Shown here piece by piece: positions 1 to 7,666 of a stretch of 64,000 bases of DNA. Under the pieces are notes generated by a model. It was not told where the DNA came from and searched no databases. It saw only the letters and a program-made list of their open reading frames with translations. The position numbers and the translations under genes were made by a program. This DNA is from an uncultured Prevotella sp. (GTDB taxonomy: Bacteria; Bacteroidota; Bacteroidia; Bacteroidales; Bacteroidaceae), in assembly GCA_905236755.1 (NCBI GenBank), contig CAJOCR010000002.1, positions 1 to 64,000 on the forward strand, in the 5' to 3' direction. Position 1 is the first letter of the stretch. Each line of letters opens with the position of its first letter.

Positions 1-132
1 GATGTGGCCGCTGTCAGAGAGTGCCACCTTTACGTTGTCTACGAAATCCATAGTCGTTACTTGTTTGTTCTGCTGTCCGCATGCCGTGAGCATGAGACCA
101 GCGCAGAGAAATGAGAATAGTTGCTTTTTCAT
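1..132 (-). CDS. Lipoprotein, N-terminal part only (cut by window edge)
   Basis: The reading frame starts with ATG at 132 and runs open to the window edge, giving 44 residues. It begins MKKQLFSFLC and has a lipoprotein signal peptide with the lipobox LTAC, so Cys18 would be the lipidated residue. The visible mature part (GQQNKQVTTMDFVDNVKV) does not let me name a family. A secreted, membrane-anchored protein is a safe inference; its function is unknown. Confidence 0.75.
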   Translation of the reverse strand, partial: MKKQLFSFLCAGLMLTACGQQNKQVTTMDFVDNVKVALSDSGHI

Positions 133-162
133 ATTTGTTTTTATTGTCCGCTAAATTGGAAT

Positions 163-552
163 TTACTGTTCATACAATTCTATCGGCAAGCCGTCGGGGT
201 CTTGGAAGAAGAGGAACCTTTTGCCTGTATATTCATCTGTTCTCATCGGCTCATGATGAATTCCAAGGGCATCAAGTTCACTGACAGACTCGTCAAAATG
301 CTCAACCTCAAAAGCCAAGTGTCGCAGACCTGCCGCTTCCGGGTGCGTCAGCCGCGATGGTGGGGAGGGGAACGAGAATAGTTCAATTACATAGTCATTG
401 CCCAAGGCGAGGTCAGTCTTGTACGACAGCCTTTCCTCACGATAATGTTCAGCAAGGACACGCATGCCGAGCACATGAGTATAGAAGTGGAGACTCCGCT
501 GATAGTCGGAACAAATGATAGCGATGTGATGTACTTTGTTCAGGATTGTCAT
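163..552 (-). CDS. VOC-family (glyoxalase/bleomycin-resistance fold) protein
   Basis: A 129-residue protein of the vicinal oxygen chelate superfamily, close to the Gram-positive and Bacteroidetes GloA2-like group. The two beta-alpha-beta-beta-beta halves are recognisable, and His9, Glu57, His78 and Glu125 sit at the usual metal-ligand positions (HHIAI, VIELF, LRHLAFEV, PIELYE). The metal-dependent reaction and substrate cannot be told from sequence; methylglyoxal detoxification is one family role. I chose the ATG at 552 (MTILNKVHH) because the longer frame starting at 603 would place the promoter box at 582-589 inside the gene. It is followed at once by the cut-off lipoprotein gene on the same strand. 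Confidence 0.85.
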   Translation of the reverse strand: MTILNKVHHIAIICSDYQRSLHFYTHVLGMRVLAEHYREERLSYKTDLALGNDYVIELFSFPSPPSRLTHPEAAGLRHLAFEVEHFDESVSELDALGIHHEPMRTDEYTGKRFLFFQDPDGLPIELYEQ

Positions 553-581
553 ATTCATATAAATATTTATATTATCAGCCA

Positions 582-589
582 CAAAGATA
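582..589 (-). promoter_or_regulatory. Promoter -7 box of the VOC gene
   Basis: TATCTTTG on the minus strand matches the Bacteroidetes -7 consensus TAnnTTTG. A TTG about 20 bp upstream could serve as the -33 element. Transcription would start near 577, giving a leader of about 25 nt. Confidence 0.6.
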
Positions 590-642
590 TAACTTTTCTT
601 CAATATTTAAAGCACTTTGCGCTTCATTATCATTTTGCATAT

Positions 643-779
643 AGCAAAAAGGCGGCATTTGCCGCCTTCTTTATCATTTTTCATTTATCATTTATCATTT
701 AGCGAAGCTATGCTTCGCGCATTATGCAATATTCAATATTCAATCTTCAATAGCAAAGGCGGCAATTGCCGCCTTGCGC
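643..779. repeat. Two AAGGCGGCA palindromes with low-complexity spacer
   Basis: Two near-identical hairpins, AAGGCGGCATTTGCCGCCTT at about 649-669 and AAGGCGGCAATTGCCGCCTT at about 755-774, flank a low-complexity spacer with TCATTTA tandem units, a GCGAAGC/GCTTCGC palindrome, and ATATTCA tandem units. The left one is followed by T-rich sequence and could terminate rightward transcription. The right one lies just after the smalltalk remnant stop on the minus strand. Confidence 0.65.
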
Positions 780-873
780 CTACATGCAGCTTGTAACACC
801 AAGCGTGGTAGCTACTGCGGTGAGAACTGATATCACCAGTTGAATCACCATTTTCCAAGTTTCTTTTTTTCAT
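780..873 (-). pseudogene. Frameshifted 'smalltalk' small protein
   Basis: On the minus strand the frame ETWKMVIQLVISVLT then AVATTLGVTSCM, ending in TAG at 780-782, closely resembles the about 30-residue smalltalk proteins that follow HU-like genes in Bacteroides and Prevotella (resemblance recalled, not searched). The only ATG (871-873) is out of frame by one base: the run after it has seven A where six would give MKKETWKMV. In-frame sequence upstream reads a TGA directly. So the gene is either broken by a homopolymer slip or carries a sequencing error. It sits downstream of an HU-family remnant, the expected neighbour. Confidence 0.65.
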
Positions 874-884
874 AATAAAGACCC

Positions 885-1185
885 CTCCTAACCTCCCCTC
901 ATGAGGGGAGTTACTATAACTACTGGAGTTATAAGGAGTCTTGATTAAACATTTGACCCCTCCGACTCCCCTCGAGAGGGGGAGAGCTATTAACTGCGAA
1001 GGTATTTGTCAGTTTACAACTCCTTCTCTCTGGAGGGAAGGTTGGGATGGGTCTTTCTACTCCTCCCCTCTGGAGGGGAGGATGGGAGGGGTCTTTTAGA
1101 GATTTGGACCTTCCTCGCCTCCGTTGTCGTCACCTCCGGTCTGCTCTCCCTCTCCCTTTGGAGAGGGCTGGGGAGAGGCTTCCTC
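885..1185. repeat. Cluster of CCTCCCC/GGGGAGG palindromic repeats
   Basis: At least five imperfect palindromes built on CCTCCCCTC-(T/A)GGAGGGGAGG lie at about 890-918, 955-987, 1024-1057, 1060-1098 and 1143-1182. They are often preceded by GACCCCTCC or followed by GGGGTCTTT. This is the repeat type that translates as SPQPSPKGEG in Bacteroidetes genomes. The last copy lies within the 3' end of the HU-like frame at 1096-1386. Confidence 0.75.
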
Positions 1186-1386
1186 CTCCACTTCTCCTGA
1201 CATTGAGGTTACACGCTTCACCTCCTTACCATTCTTGTCGTAGCAGGTGATCTGTACGGCAGTGGCAGCCAACTCGTTCTTCAACTCGCCTGTTGGGGTG
1301 AAGATGATGCGGCGAGAGGTGATAAGACCAGCCTTCACATCGCCCACCTTCATCAACTGCTCTTTAGCTTTAACTTTAAGTGCCAT
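1096..1386 (-). CDS. HU-family DNA-binding protein, internally deleted remnant
   Basis: The 96-residue frame begins MALKVKAKEQLMKVG and passes directly to DVKAGLITSRRIIFTPTGEL and ITCYDKNGKEVKRVT. In Prevotella HU-like proteins, as I recall them, these two segments are the beginning and the C-terminal part of a protein of about 150-160 residues, with some 80 residues of DNA-binding core between them. That core is missing here in frame. The C-terminus runs into translated palindromic repeat (SPQPSPKGEGEQTGG). DNA binding is therefore doubtful. The frameshifted smalltalk partner lies downstream. It may be a pseudogene that happens to stay open. Confidence 0.55.
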   Translation of the reverse strand: MALKVKAKEQLMKVGDVKAGLITSRRIIFTPTGELKNELAATAVQITCYDKNGKEVKRVTSMSGEVEEEASPQPSPKGEGEQTGGDDNGGEEGPNL

Positions 1387-1537
1387 AATGATTTAAAATT
1401 TTAAGTTGTAAAGAAAAAATCCACATCCTTAAAACCTTTTCCTTTGTCGTGCTTTTCTGCGGGTGTACTAAGAAAAAATTACTCGTGCACTAAGAAAATA
1501 TTTTTCTTTAGTAGGGCCGCAAATTTCATTGCATTAT

Positions 1538-1568
1538 GTCTATCTTGCAACTATGTTGCAAGATAGAC
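1538..1568. repeat. Perfect 14-bp inverted repeat with 3-nt spacer
   Basis: GTCTATCTTGCAAC and its exact reverse complement are separated by TAT. No T-run follows on either side, so it is not a normal terminator. It lies upstream of the HU remnant among AT-rich sequence. An operator or a recombination site are both possible. Confidence 0.6.
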
Positions 1569-1649
1569 GAAAGAATATCCAATTATGCAAATATTTTCGC
1601 AATTATTTTTTGCTTTATCAGCAAACTTTTTACTTCTATCCCACCCCCC

Positions 1650-1828
1650 CGAGGTTTTCCACTTTTCCACTTTAGACATTTATGTTTTTCACTTTCCTAT
1701 TAGGATTGAAATTAGAAATCCTTTATTATAATATACTTATAAATTATAAGTAAATTAGTGAGTTCTTTAGTTTCTGAGTTGGTGAGTTAGAACTCAAAAA
1801 AACATAAATGTCTAAAGTGGAAAACCTC
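1650..1828. repeat. Long inverted repeat with tandem-unit arm-length difference
   Basis: Left arm about 1651-1689, right arm about 1796-1827. The arms match over 31 bp if one extra 8-bp unit (TTTTCCAC, present twice on the left and once on the right) is allowed. The 106-bp loop is AT-rich and holds its own small inverted repeats (AGGATT/AATCCT, GAGTTCT/AGAACTC). There is no protein-coding frame. It fills the space between the HU remnant and hxlR. Confidence 0.7.
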
Positions 1829-1893
1829 CTCCTACTCTTCATCCCATTTTTTAGAAAAAAGGGTTCATCAGACAACACTATTGGTTACCCCCA

Positions 1894-2244
1894 TTACACT
1901 GCTTTAGGGACAACATCATCGAAATGCCGGATAGCCCAATCTATAAGTGGCATTATTACTGGCATTAACGACTTACCTGTTTCGGTAAGTGAATACTCCA
2001 CTTTGGGAGGAACCTGCGGATAAACTTCGCGATGAACAAGATTATAATGCTCCAGATTCCTCAAGGTTTGTGAAAGCATTTTCTGGGAACAGTCGGACAT
2101 AATTCTGTTCATTTCATTGAAACGTAGAACCCCTGATTCACTCTTATTCAACATAAAGAGTACAAGCAGCGACCATTTATCGCCAAATCGACTCAAAACT
2201 TGTCTGATTGGACAAGTAAGATATTCTTCCCTAATGTCTGCCAT
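1894..2244 (-). CDS. HxlR-family winged-helix transcriptional regulator
   Basis: A 116-residue protein with the MarR-like HxlR/DUF24 fold. It carries the family's N-terminal Cys motif (YLTCPIRQVLSRFGDKWSLL), the recognition-helix region MSDCSQKMLSQTLRNLE, and the wing VPPKVEYSLTETGKSL. Members bind DNA as dimers and often respond to electrophiles or oxidants through that N-terminal Cys (Cys9 here). I used the ATG at 2244 because a promoter at 2270-2300 lies inside the longer frame that starts at 2316. It is divergent from the cupin gene at 2500, the natural candidate target, although the regulation is inferred from position only. Confidence 0.88.
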   Translation of the reverse strand: MADIREEYLTCPIRQVLSRFGDKWSLLVLFMLNKSESGVLRFNEMNRIMSDCSQKMLSQTLRNLEHYNLVHREVYPQVPPKVEYSLTETGKSLMPVIMPLIDWAIRHFDDVVPKAV

Positions 2245-2269
2245 GATTGTTACAATTAGAATTTTGTCG

Positions 2270-2300
2270 CAAAAGTAACTAAAAGAAACTGAATAACAAA
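2270..2300 (-). promoter_or_regulatory. Promoter of hxlR-type gene
   Basis: Minus-strand -7 box TACTTTTG (2270-2277) with -33 TTTG (2297-2300), 19 bp apart. The predicted start is near 2265, about 20 nt before the ATG. Confidence 0.65.
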
Positions 2301-2418
2301 AAGTATTGTACATCATATACAGAAACTAAGGTTAAAATATATTAAAGCTGTGATTTTGAACTATCTGAAAATAAACAATTCCTACTTTTTTGTAACTATC
2401 TAACCCAAAAGTGCCTTC

Positions 2419-2449
2419 TTGTGTGGATAAAAATATCGCCTTACTTTTG
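2419..2449 (+). promoter_or_regulatory. Promoter of cupin gene
   Basis: -33 TTG at 2419-2421 and -7 box TACTTTTG at 2442-2449, 20 bp apart. A leader of about 45 nt reaches the ATG at 2500. The HxlR protein encoded divergently could act here. Confidence 0.65.
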
Positions 2450-2499
2450 CACTCGAAATTAAAACAAACAGTATTCACATTTTAATAAAGATAAAGACA

Positions 2500-2955
2500 A
2501 TGAAACAGATTGAGACAACAAAGAGCGGTAAGAATTACAAAGTGATTAACATTGGAAAAATAAGTGACTTGATGAACTATGAACTTCCTCTTGGTCCCGA
2601 CGTCACACTTCATGGCAAGGTGTTCGCTGGTCAGGCCGTAGGTGCAACAGGCAGCGATTTGTCGTTCCAGATACTTGTACCTGGTCAGGACAGCGGTTTC
2701 CTGCACACTCACAAAAGCCACGAGGAGCTTTACATTATCCTGAAGGGTGAGGGTATGTATCAGGTGGATGGCGAGTTGATTCCCGTTAGTGAGGGCAGCA
2801 TCATCCGCGTAGATCCTGCTGGCAAACGTGCACTGAAGAACACCGGCAGCGAGAACCTGACAATGATGTGCATACAATACAAAGCAAATACTTTCACTGA
2901 GGCCGACAGTCCTATGGAGGATGGTGTAATCCTGCATGACGAACTGAAGTGGTAA
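2500..2955 (+). CDS. Cupin-domain protein
   Basis: A 151-residue single-domain cupin. Motif 1 is HTHKSHEELYIILKGEG, giving His69, His71 and Glu75/76 as probable metal ligands. Motif 2 is around residues 100-120 (GSIIRVDPAGKRALKNTG), but there Arg/Lys occupy the place where the second-motif His is usual, so metal binding may be weaker or different. The beginning and end lack recognisable additional domains. Cupins include oxidoreductases, isomerases and sugar binders; none can be chosen here. Divergent hxlR suggests a stress-responsive small enzyme, by inference. Confidence 0.85.
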   Translation: MKQIETTKSGKNYKVINIGKISDLMNYELPLGPDVTLHGKVFAGQAVGATGSDLSFQILVPGQDSGFLHTHKSHEELYIILKGEGMYQVDGELIPVSEGSIIRVDPAGKRALKNTGSENLTMMCIQYKANTFTEADSPMEDGVILHDELKW

Positions 2956-2974
2956 ATTCTAAAATAATGCTCAA

Positions 2975-3010
2975 CAAAAAAGGCTTGCTGGTTTGCAAGC
3001 CTTTTTGTTT
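2975..3010. terminator. Bidirectional terminator
   Basis: The stem AAAAAGGCTTGC / GCAAGCCTTTTT has a TGGTTT loop, with A-run on one side and T-run on the other. It serves the cupin gene rightward and the AmpG-like gene leftward. Confidence 0.85.
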
Positions 3011-3025
3011 TTTTATTCTTTACGT

Positions 3026-4315
3026 TTATTCTTCAACATCTTCTTTCTTTCCGAAATGCGGATCAATCTTCACAAAGGCGGTAACAACAAATGTGATGAT
3101 GCAGAACACCATAACCAAGATGAAGAAGTGACGATAGCCCAAACTATCCTTAAGCCAACCTGATACCATTCCGGGCAACATCAAACCTAAATACGAGATT
3201 CCAGTACATATTGCATAATGAGAGGTTTTGAAAGCTCCATTGGCAAAATAAAGCATAAACAACGTGAGGGCTGTGAAACCTAATCCATAGCCAAACTGCT
3301 CTATAAACAAACAGGTACTGATAAGCCACAGATTGGATGGCAAGGCATAGCTCATATAAACATATACAAGGTCGGGCAGGGTTAACGCTATCACAAATGG
3401 CCAAAGCCATTTCTTTAATCCGTCGCGAGAAGCCAGATAGCCTCCTACTATTCCACCACCAAGCAATCCTATCAAACCAATGGTGCCGTTGGCAACTCCA
3501 AATTCCATTGGCGACAAACCTAATCCTCCTTCACTTCCAGGACGCTGCAGGAAAGTGGTGGTCATCTTGCCCAATAATGCTTCTGGGAAACGATAAAGCA
3601 TTATGAAAAGGATTGAGAACAGAAACTCTTTCAATGGGAACTTAGTGAAGAAGGATATGAACATTTCTTTCATACCATTCATCACATCGCTTGCCTTTGT
3701 GTTGTTTCTACTATCAGCAGCAGGACGTGGGAGAATGAAACCATGATAGAACCACAGGGCTATAAACAAACCTGTGAGACCATAGAATATAAGGCTCCAG
3801 GTGAATGCTTTCTGATTGCGGAAATAAAGCTGCAGCACACCAGCCAAAGCTACTAATACTCCTTGTCCGAATATAACAGCTATGCGATAGAATGTGTTGC
3901 GGATTCCAACGAACAACGACTGGTCGTGATCATCTAATTCCAACATATAAAAGCCATCGGCTGCAATATCGTGAGTGGCACTTGCAAATGCCATCAGGAA
4001 AAAGCATGCCATTGACCCTTGAAACCAAAATGGAGCATTCAACGTGAAGCCCACTCCCGCAAGCGATGCTCCTATGAGCAGCTGCATGGTGACAACCCAC
4101 CAGCGCTTGGTTTTATACAAGTCAACAAAAGGACTCCACAGGGGTTTTATTATCCATGGCAAATTAAGCCAACTGGTGTAAAGAGCAATATCGGTATCGC
4201 TCATACCCAGTTGCATATACATTGTAACAGCAACCACTGTCACAAGCACATTAGGCAAGCCTTCTGCAAAATAAAGAGTCGGTATCCAACTCCAGGGATT
4301 TCTTTGTTTTTCCAT
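3026..4315 (-). CDS. AmpG-like MFS permease
   Basis: A 429-residue inner-membrane protein with about 12 hydrophobic segments, of the AmpG/SLC33-like branch of the major facilitator superfamily. The N-terminus (WIPTLYFAEGLPNVLV) and the loop WIIKPLWSPFVDLYKTKRWWV are typical of AmpG-like transporters, which import anhydromuropeptides for cell-wall recycling. The upstream co-transcribed gene, 6 bp away, encodes a SpoIID/LytB-domain protein, another peptidoglycan-related function. That supports a muropeptide substrate by inference, though related branches carry other cargo. Length fits the short AmpG form without the two extra helices of the E. coli protein. Confidence 0.8.
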   Translation of the reverse strand: MEKQRNPWSWIPTLYFAEGLPNVLVTVVAVTMYMQLGMSDTDIALYTSWLNLPWIIKPLWSPFVDLYKTKRWWVVTMQLLIGASLAGVGFTLNAPFWFQGSMACFFLMAFASATHDIAADGFYMLELDDHDQSLFVGIRNTFYRIAVIFGQGVLVALAGVLQLYFRNQKAFTWSLIFYGLTGLFIALWFYHGFILPRPAADSRNNTKASDVMNGMKEMFISFFTKFPLKEFLFSILFIMLYRFPEALLGKMTTTFLQRPGSEGGLGLSPMEFGVANGTIGLIGLLGGGIVGGYLASRDGLKKWLWPFVIALTLPDLVYVYMSYALPSNLWLISTCLFIEQFGYGLGFTALTLFMLYFANGAFKTSHYAICTGISYLGLMLPGMVSGWLKDSLGYRHFFILVMVFCIITFVVTAFVKIDPHFGKKEDVEE

Positions 4316-4321
4316 TCTTAG

Positions 4322-5653
4322 TTAGTATATCTTTTTAATTTCGGCACCACGATAATAGTGCAGCAATATCTCGTCATACTTATATCCTTTGGCTCCCATC
4401 ACGGCAGCACCTATCTGACACAACCCTACTCCATGTCCCCAGCCTGCACCAATAAGTTCAAAACGCTGAGGAACACCATTTGCGTCTTTATCGAACTTAT
4501 CTACTACAAAAGCAGAACTATAAAGATGGCTATTGCTTAATACACGACGGATTTCCAATTCTTTACCAATTATGAAAGAACGTTCTGAGCCTACTATCTT
4601 CATACGCCAGATACGTCCACTCTTTCCTCTTTCCAATGGAACAAGGTCAAGGATGTCGCCAAAACTCATTTTTGTTTTATCCTCAATAAGTGTTCTTAGC
4701 TCTTGCTGCGAATAGTTCACCTTCCAACGATAGAAATCGGATGTTTCCTGATCATAATCGTTGAGCACCTGTGTCAGGATGCTCTTATCGTTTGTGTTGC
4801 AATACGACGCGGGGCTCTCTCTAATCCATTTGTCGGCATTCGCCTCGATTGTAAGGTCAGGGAAATCGCTCTCGTTTTCTGAATCTCGCAAAGCTATGAG
4901 ATATGGTTTCTTTATGTTCTCCCAACAATACTGAAATTCTTCGAGAACACCTCCACAGCTCTTATAGAAACGGGCATCGCATATCTCGCCATCATAACTA
5001 AGAATCATTCCCCTGGTGGCTGCAACAGCTTCTTTCACATGAGGAGATGTTTCCTTGGTTATGCCCTGATAACGTTGACAATGATCATCGGCACACACAT
5101 CAAAAATAGTGTGGTCTTCACGATCATACCAACGTATAAGTTCATCATCTGTTTTTACAAATGAGAAAAAGCCGTTATTGCCTCCTTTAGCAACGTTCTT
5201 TCTCTTTTCCATCTGTGCCAACAACCAACTACGCGAAATAACAGCATGAGATTTAAGAAGCTCCATACTTGAAGTGGCGCTCATCTCGCTGGATATAACA
5301 CTTTCAAGATAACGTTCTACAGGAAGTTGATTAATAGCACATATCTTACCCTCTTCAACAACAAATCGTAAAGAACCCAAGAAAGTCTGAGTTTCCTTGC
5401 GTTCCCAATGGAAATTAATTCCTATAACGACATCGTCAAGAGAAAAACTTGATTCTGAATCCTGGGGACAGAATGTGATTTCACGATAAATATCACCATT
5501 CCAAAGAATAGCTCCTTCTGAGAGTTCTACAGTCTGTTCGCCTGAGACTTCCTTTCCTTTTGCATTATAAGGAGCATTGAGAATGAAGTGAATACGTTCG
5601 GCAGAAACAATGCCTACGCTCACCTCTACTTGTTGATCGTTAGTCTTATTCAT
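4322..5653 (-). CDS. SpoIID/LytB-domain protein
   Basis: A 443-residue protein with a SpoIID/LytB domain. Diagnostic stretches are VISSEMSATSSMELLKSHAV near residues 118-138, RGMILSYDGEICDARFYKSCGG, and the C-terminal GAGWGHGVGLCQIGAAVMGA. SpoIID is a lytic transglycosylase acting on peptide-free glycan in spore formers. In non-sporulating Bacteroidetes the role is not established; peptidoglycan remodelling is the family-based inference. There is no evident signal peptide at the ATG used, which is odd for a wall-acting enzyme. First gene of a two-gene operon with the AmpG-like permease. Confidence 0.85.
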   Translation of the reverse strand: MNKTNDQQVEVSVGIVSAERIHFILNAPYNAKGKEVSGEQTVELSEGAILWNGDIYREITFCPQDSESSFSLDDVVIGINFHWERKETQTFLGSLRFVVEEGKICAINQLPVERYLESVISSEMSATSSMELLKSHAVISRSWLLAQMEKRKNVAKGGNNGFFSFVKTDDELIRWYDREDHTIFDVCADDHCQRYQGITKETSPHVKEAVAATRGMILSYDGEICDARFYKSCGGVLEEFQYCWENIKKPYLIALRDSENESDFPDLTIEANADKWIRESPASYCNTNDKSILTQVLNDYDQETSDFYRWKVNYSQQELRTLIEDKTKMSFGDILDLVPLERGKSGRIWRMKIVGSERSFIIGKELEIRRVLSNSHLYSSAFVVDKFDKDANGVPQRFELIGAGWGHGVGLCQIGAAVMGAKGYKYDEILLHYYRGAEIKKIY

Positions 5654-5688
5654 TTATTATGGATATATTAGATATATTAATTTGATGA

Positions 5689-5720
5689 CAAAGGTAATGG
5701 AAATCAAAGACAATACAAAA
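5689..5720 (-). promoter_or_regulatory. Promoter of SpoIID-ampG operon
   Basis: Minus-strand -7 box TACCTTTG (5689-5696) and -33 TTTTG (5716-5720), 19 bp apart. Confidence 0.7.
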
Positions 5721-5749
5721 TAAATACATGCTTTTTTATGTGCTTTTTA

Positions 5750-5781
5750 TTTGGTTTTTCCAAGCGCTTACACTATCTTTG
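5750..5781 (+). promoter_or_regulatory. rlmN promoter, almost touching the start codon
   Basis: -33 TTTG at 5750-5753 and -7 box TATCTTTG at 5774-5781, 20 bp apart. The ATG used for rlmN begins at 5786, so the predicted mRNA 5' end coincides with the start codon. Confidence 0.65.
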
Positions 5782-5785
5782 CATT

Positions 5786-6868
5786 ATGATTGAAAACAAA
5801 AAAACACTTTTGGGACTCACTCTCGACGAACTCAAAGATGTTGCTCGAAGCATTGGCATGCCAGCTTTTACTGGTGGCCAAATGGCTAAATGGCTATACG
5901 AGCAGCATGTGAAGTCGATTGATGAGATGACAAATATATCTAAGGCTAACAGAGCTAAACTTGAAGCAGAATACACCATCGGATGCGCTGCACCTATTGA
6001 TGCACAATACTCAAAAGATGGCACCATAAAATATCTTTTTCCTGTAGAGGGCATATCGCCTAAAAACAACGATTTATCGCAAACTCACAAATTTGTTGAA
6101 ACGGTATTTATTCCCGATGATAATGGACACGCCACATTGTGTGTGTCAAGTCAGGTGGGATGCAAAATGAACTGCCTGTTCTGTCAAACAGGAAAACAAG
6201 GTTTCGAAGGCAGTCTTACTGCTGCCGACATTCTCAACCAGATTTATTCTCTCCCAGAAGTTGACCAGCTAACAAACATTGTATTCATGGGGCAAGGAGA
6301 ACCCATGGACAATCTTGACAATGTGCTCAGAGCAACAGAAATTCTCACAGCCAACTACGGTTGGGCATGGAGCCCGAAACGCATTACTGTTTCAAGCGTA
6401 GGAGTAAAGAACAAACTAAAACGCTTCCTCGACGAAAGCCAATGCCAGGTAGCTATAAGTCTGCACTCTCCTATCCCAGAACAGCGTGCACAGCTTATGC
6501 CTGCGCAAAAGGGCATGCCAATAGAAGATGTTGTTTCGCTATTGAGCAACTACGATTTCTCGCATCAACGCCGACTAACATTCGAATATATCGTTTTCGG
6601 TGGAGTAAACGATTCAACTACTCATGCTAAAGCCATAGTAAACCTGCTACGTGGTCTCGACTGTCGTGTAAACCTAATACGCTTTCATCAGATTCCTAAC
6701 GTACCACTACATGGAGCCGATGAAGCAAAAATGATTTCGTTCCGTGACTACCTCACAAAACACGGAGTGTTCACAACAATACGCGCTTCACGAGGACAGG
6801 ATATATACGCAGCATGCGGACTACTATCTACAAGCAAGAAAATCGGAGAAATACGTCACCAAGAATAA
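5786..6868 (+). CDS. rlmN: Dual-specificity 23S rRNA A2503 / tRNA A37 C2-methyltransferase
   Basis: A 360-residue radical-SAM enzyme that methylates C2 of A2503 in 23S rRNA and, in characterised homologues, A37 of some tRNAs. The radical SAM CX3CX2C motif is Cys126, Cys130 and Cys133 (CKMNCLFC). The catalytic Cys of the C-terminal region is in YAACGL. Further signatures are GQGEPMDN, ITVSSVGV and the ISLHS stretch. I start at MIENKKTLLG (5786) because the frame upstream (from 5738) overlaps the promoter. The next gene, a lipoprotein, follows 3 bp after the stop, so the two are probably co-transcribed. Confidence 0.96.
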   Translation: MIENKKTLLGLTLDELKDVARSIGMPAFTGGQMAKWLYEQHVKSIDEMTNISKANRAKLEAEYTIGCAAPIDAQYSKDGTIKYLFPVEGISPKNNDLSQTHKFVETVFIPDDNGHATLCVSSQVGCKMNCLFCQTGKQGFEGSLTAADILNQIYSLPEVDQLTNIVFMGQGEPMDNLDNVLRATEILTANYGWAWSPKRITVSSVGVKNKLKRFLDESQCQVAISLHSPIPEQRAQLMPAQKGMPIEDVVSLLSNYDFSHQRRLTFEYIVFGGVNDSTTHAKAIVNLLRGLDCRVNLIRFHQIPNVPLHGADEAKMISFRDYLTKHGVFTTIRASRGQDIYAACGLLSTSKKIGEIRHQE

Positions 6869-6871
6869 AAT

Positions 6872-7666
6872 ATGGCACGACTGTTAGCAGCTCTACTCAT
6901 TCTCTTCACTTTTGTATCATGCAATAAAACGAAGAGTTTGCTTCCTAATAGTGGAGGCAATGCTTTTGAGGTTGTGCTAATGAACGACAGTACAGGAATA
7001 GCAGCAAAAAGACTGCAACAACCCCTTGAAGGATTACCACAACAAGAGCCTACATTCACCGTTGTGCACAACAAAACACAACAACTTGAAGGCGTTATAA
7101 AATACTCACGCTGCATCCTAAACATAGCTCAGAAAGGCTATTGGATAGAGAAAAACAAATATGCTGCACCACAGCTTATTGTTCACTCTGATACAGCAAA
7201 TCTTGAAAAGGCCATAGATCTCATAAATAAATTTGAGATGAAAAACCTTGAAAGTTTTTTAAAACATCACCACAATGCGAAAGCTGAAGAACTGGTGAAA
7301 AAGACGTTTAACCTTGAGATGATGATTCCACAAGACATGACGTCGTCCATGAAACGCAAGGATTTCTTATGGCTATCAAATAATTCTGCTACAGCAATGC
7401 AGAACATCATCATTCTTCGTGGAAACGTTGATGATATGTTACGCAAGAATATGAAGGGAGAAACCAACGATATGTATATGACACTCGCCCATAACGGACT
7501 CTGGGAAATGAAAGGCGATGCCATGGGCGGTCCATACAAAGCAGCAAAAGTGAAGAATACAGATATAACTGTAATTGCATTCACCTATGCTCCAGGAAAA
7601 GAAAAAAGAAACCTAATACGGCAACTAACTGCCGCTCTACATACAATAAAACAATATGGAAAATAA
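6872..7666 (+). CDS. DUF4837-type lipoprotein
   Basis: A 264-residue protein with a signal peptide and lipobox (LFTFVSC, Cys17 lipidated). The mature part matches my memory of the Bacteroidetes DUF4837 family: a conserved two-domain protein of unknown function. It is rich in Met and charged residues with no catalytic motif I can see. It lies between rlmN and pdxA, overlapping pdxA by 11 bp, an arrangement common in Bacteroidales. Translational coupling to pdxA is likely, but a functional link is not shown. Confidence 0.85.
   Translation: MARLLAALLILFTFVSCNKTKSLLPNSGGNAFEVVLMNDSTGIAAKRLQQPLEGLPQQEPTFTVVHNKTQQLEGVIKYSRCILNIAQKGYWIEKNKYAAPQLIVHSDTANLEKAIDLINKFEMKNLESFLKHHHNAKAEELVKKTFNLEMMIPQDMTSSMKRKDFLWLSNNSATAMQNIIILRGNVDDMLRKNMKGETNDMYMTLAHNGLWEMKGDAMGGPYKAAKVKNTDITVIAFTYAPGKEKRNLIRQLTAALHTIKQYGK

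Noticed and set aside
1047..1250. 67-codon plus-strand frame
   Set aside because: Composed of the translated palindromic repeats.
3337..3606. 89-codon plus-strand frame
   Set aside because: Antisense to the AmpG-like permease; hydrophobic helices on one strand often leave the other strand open.
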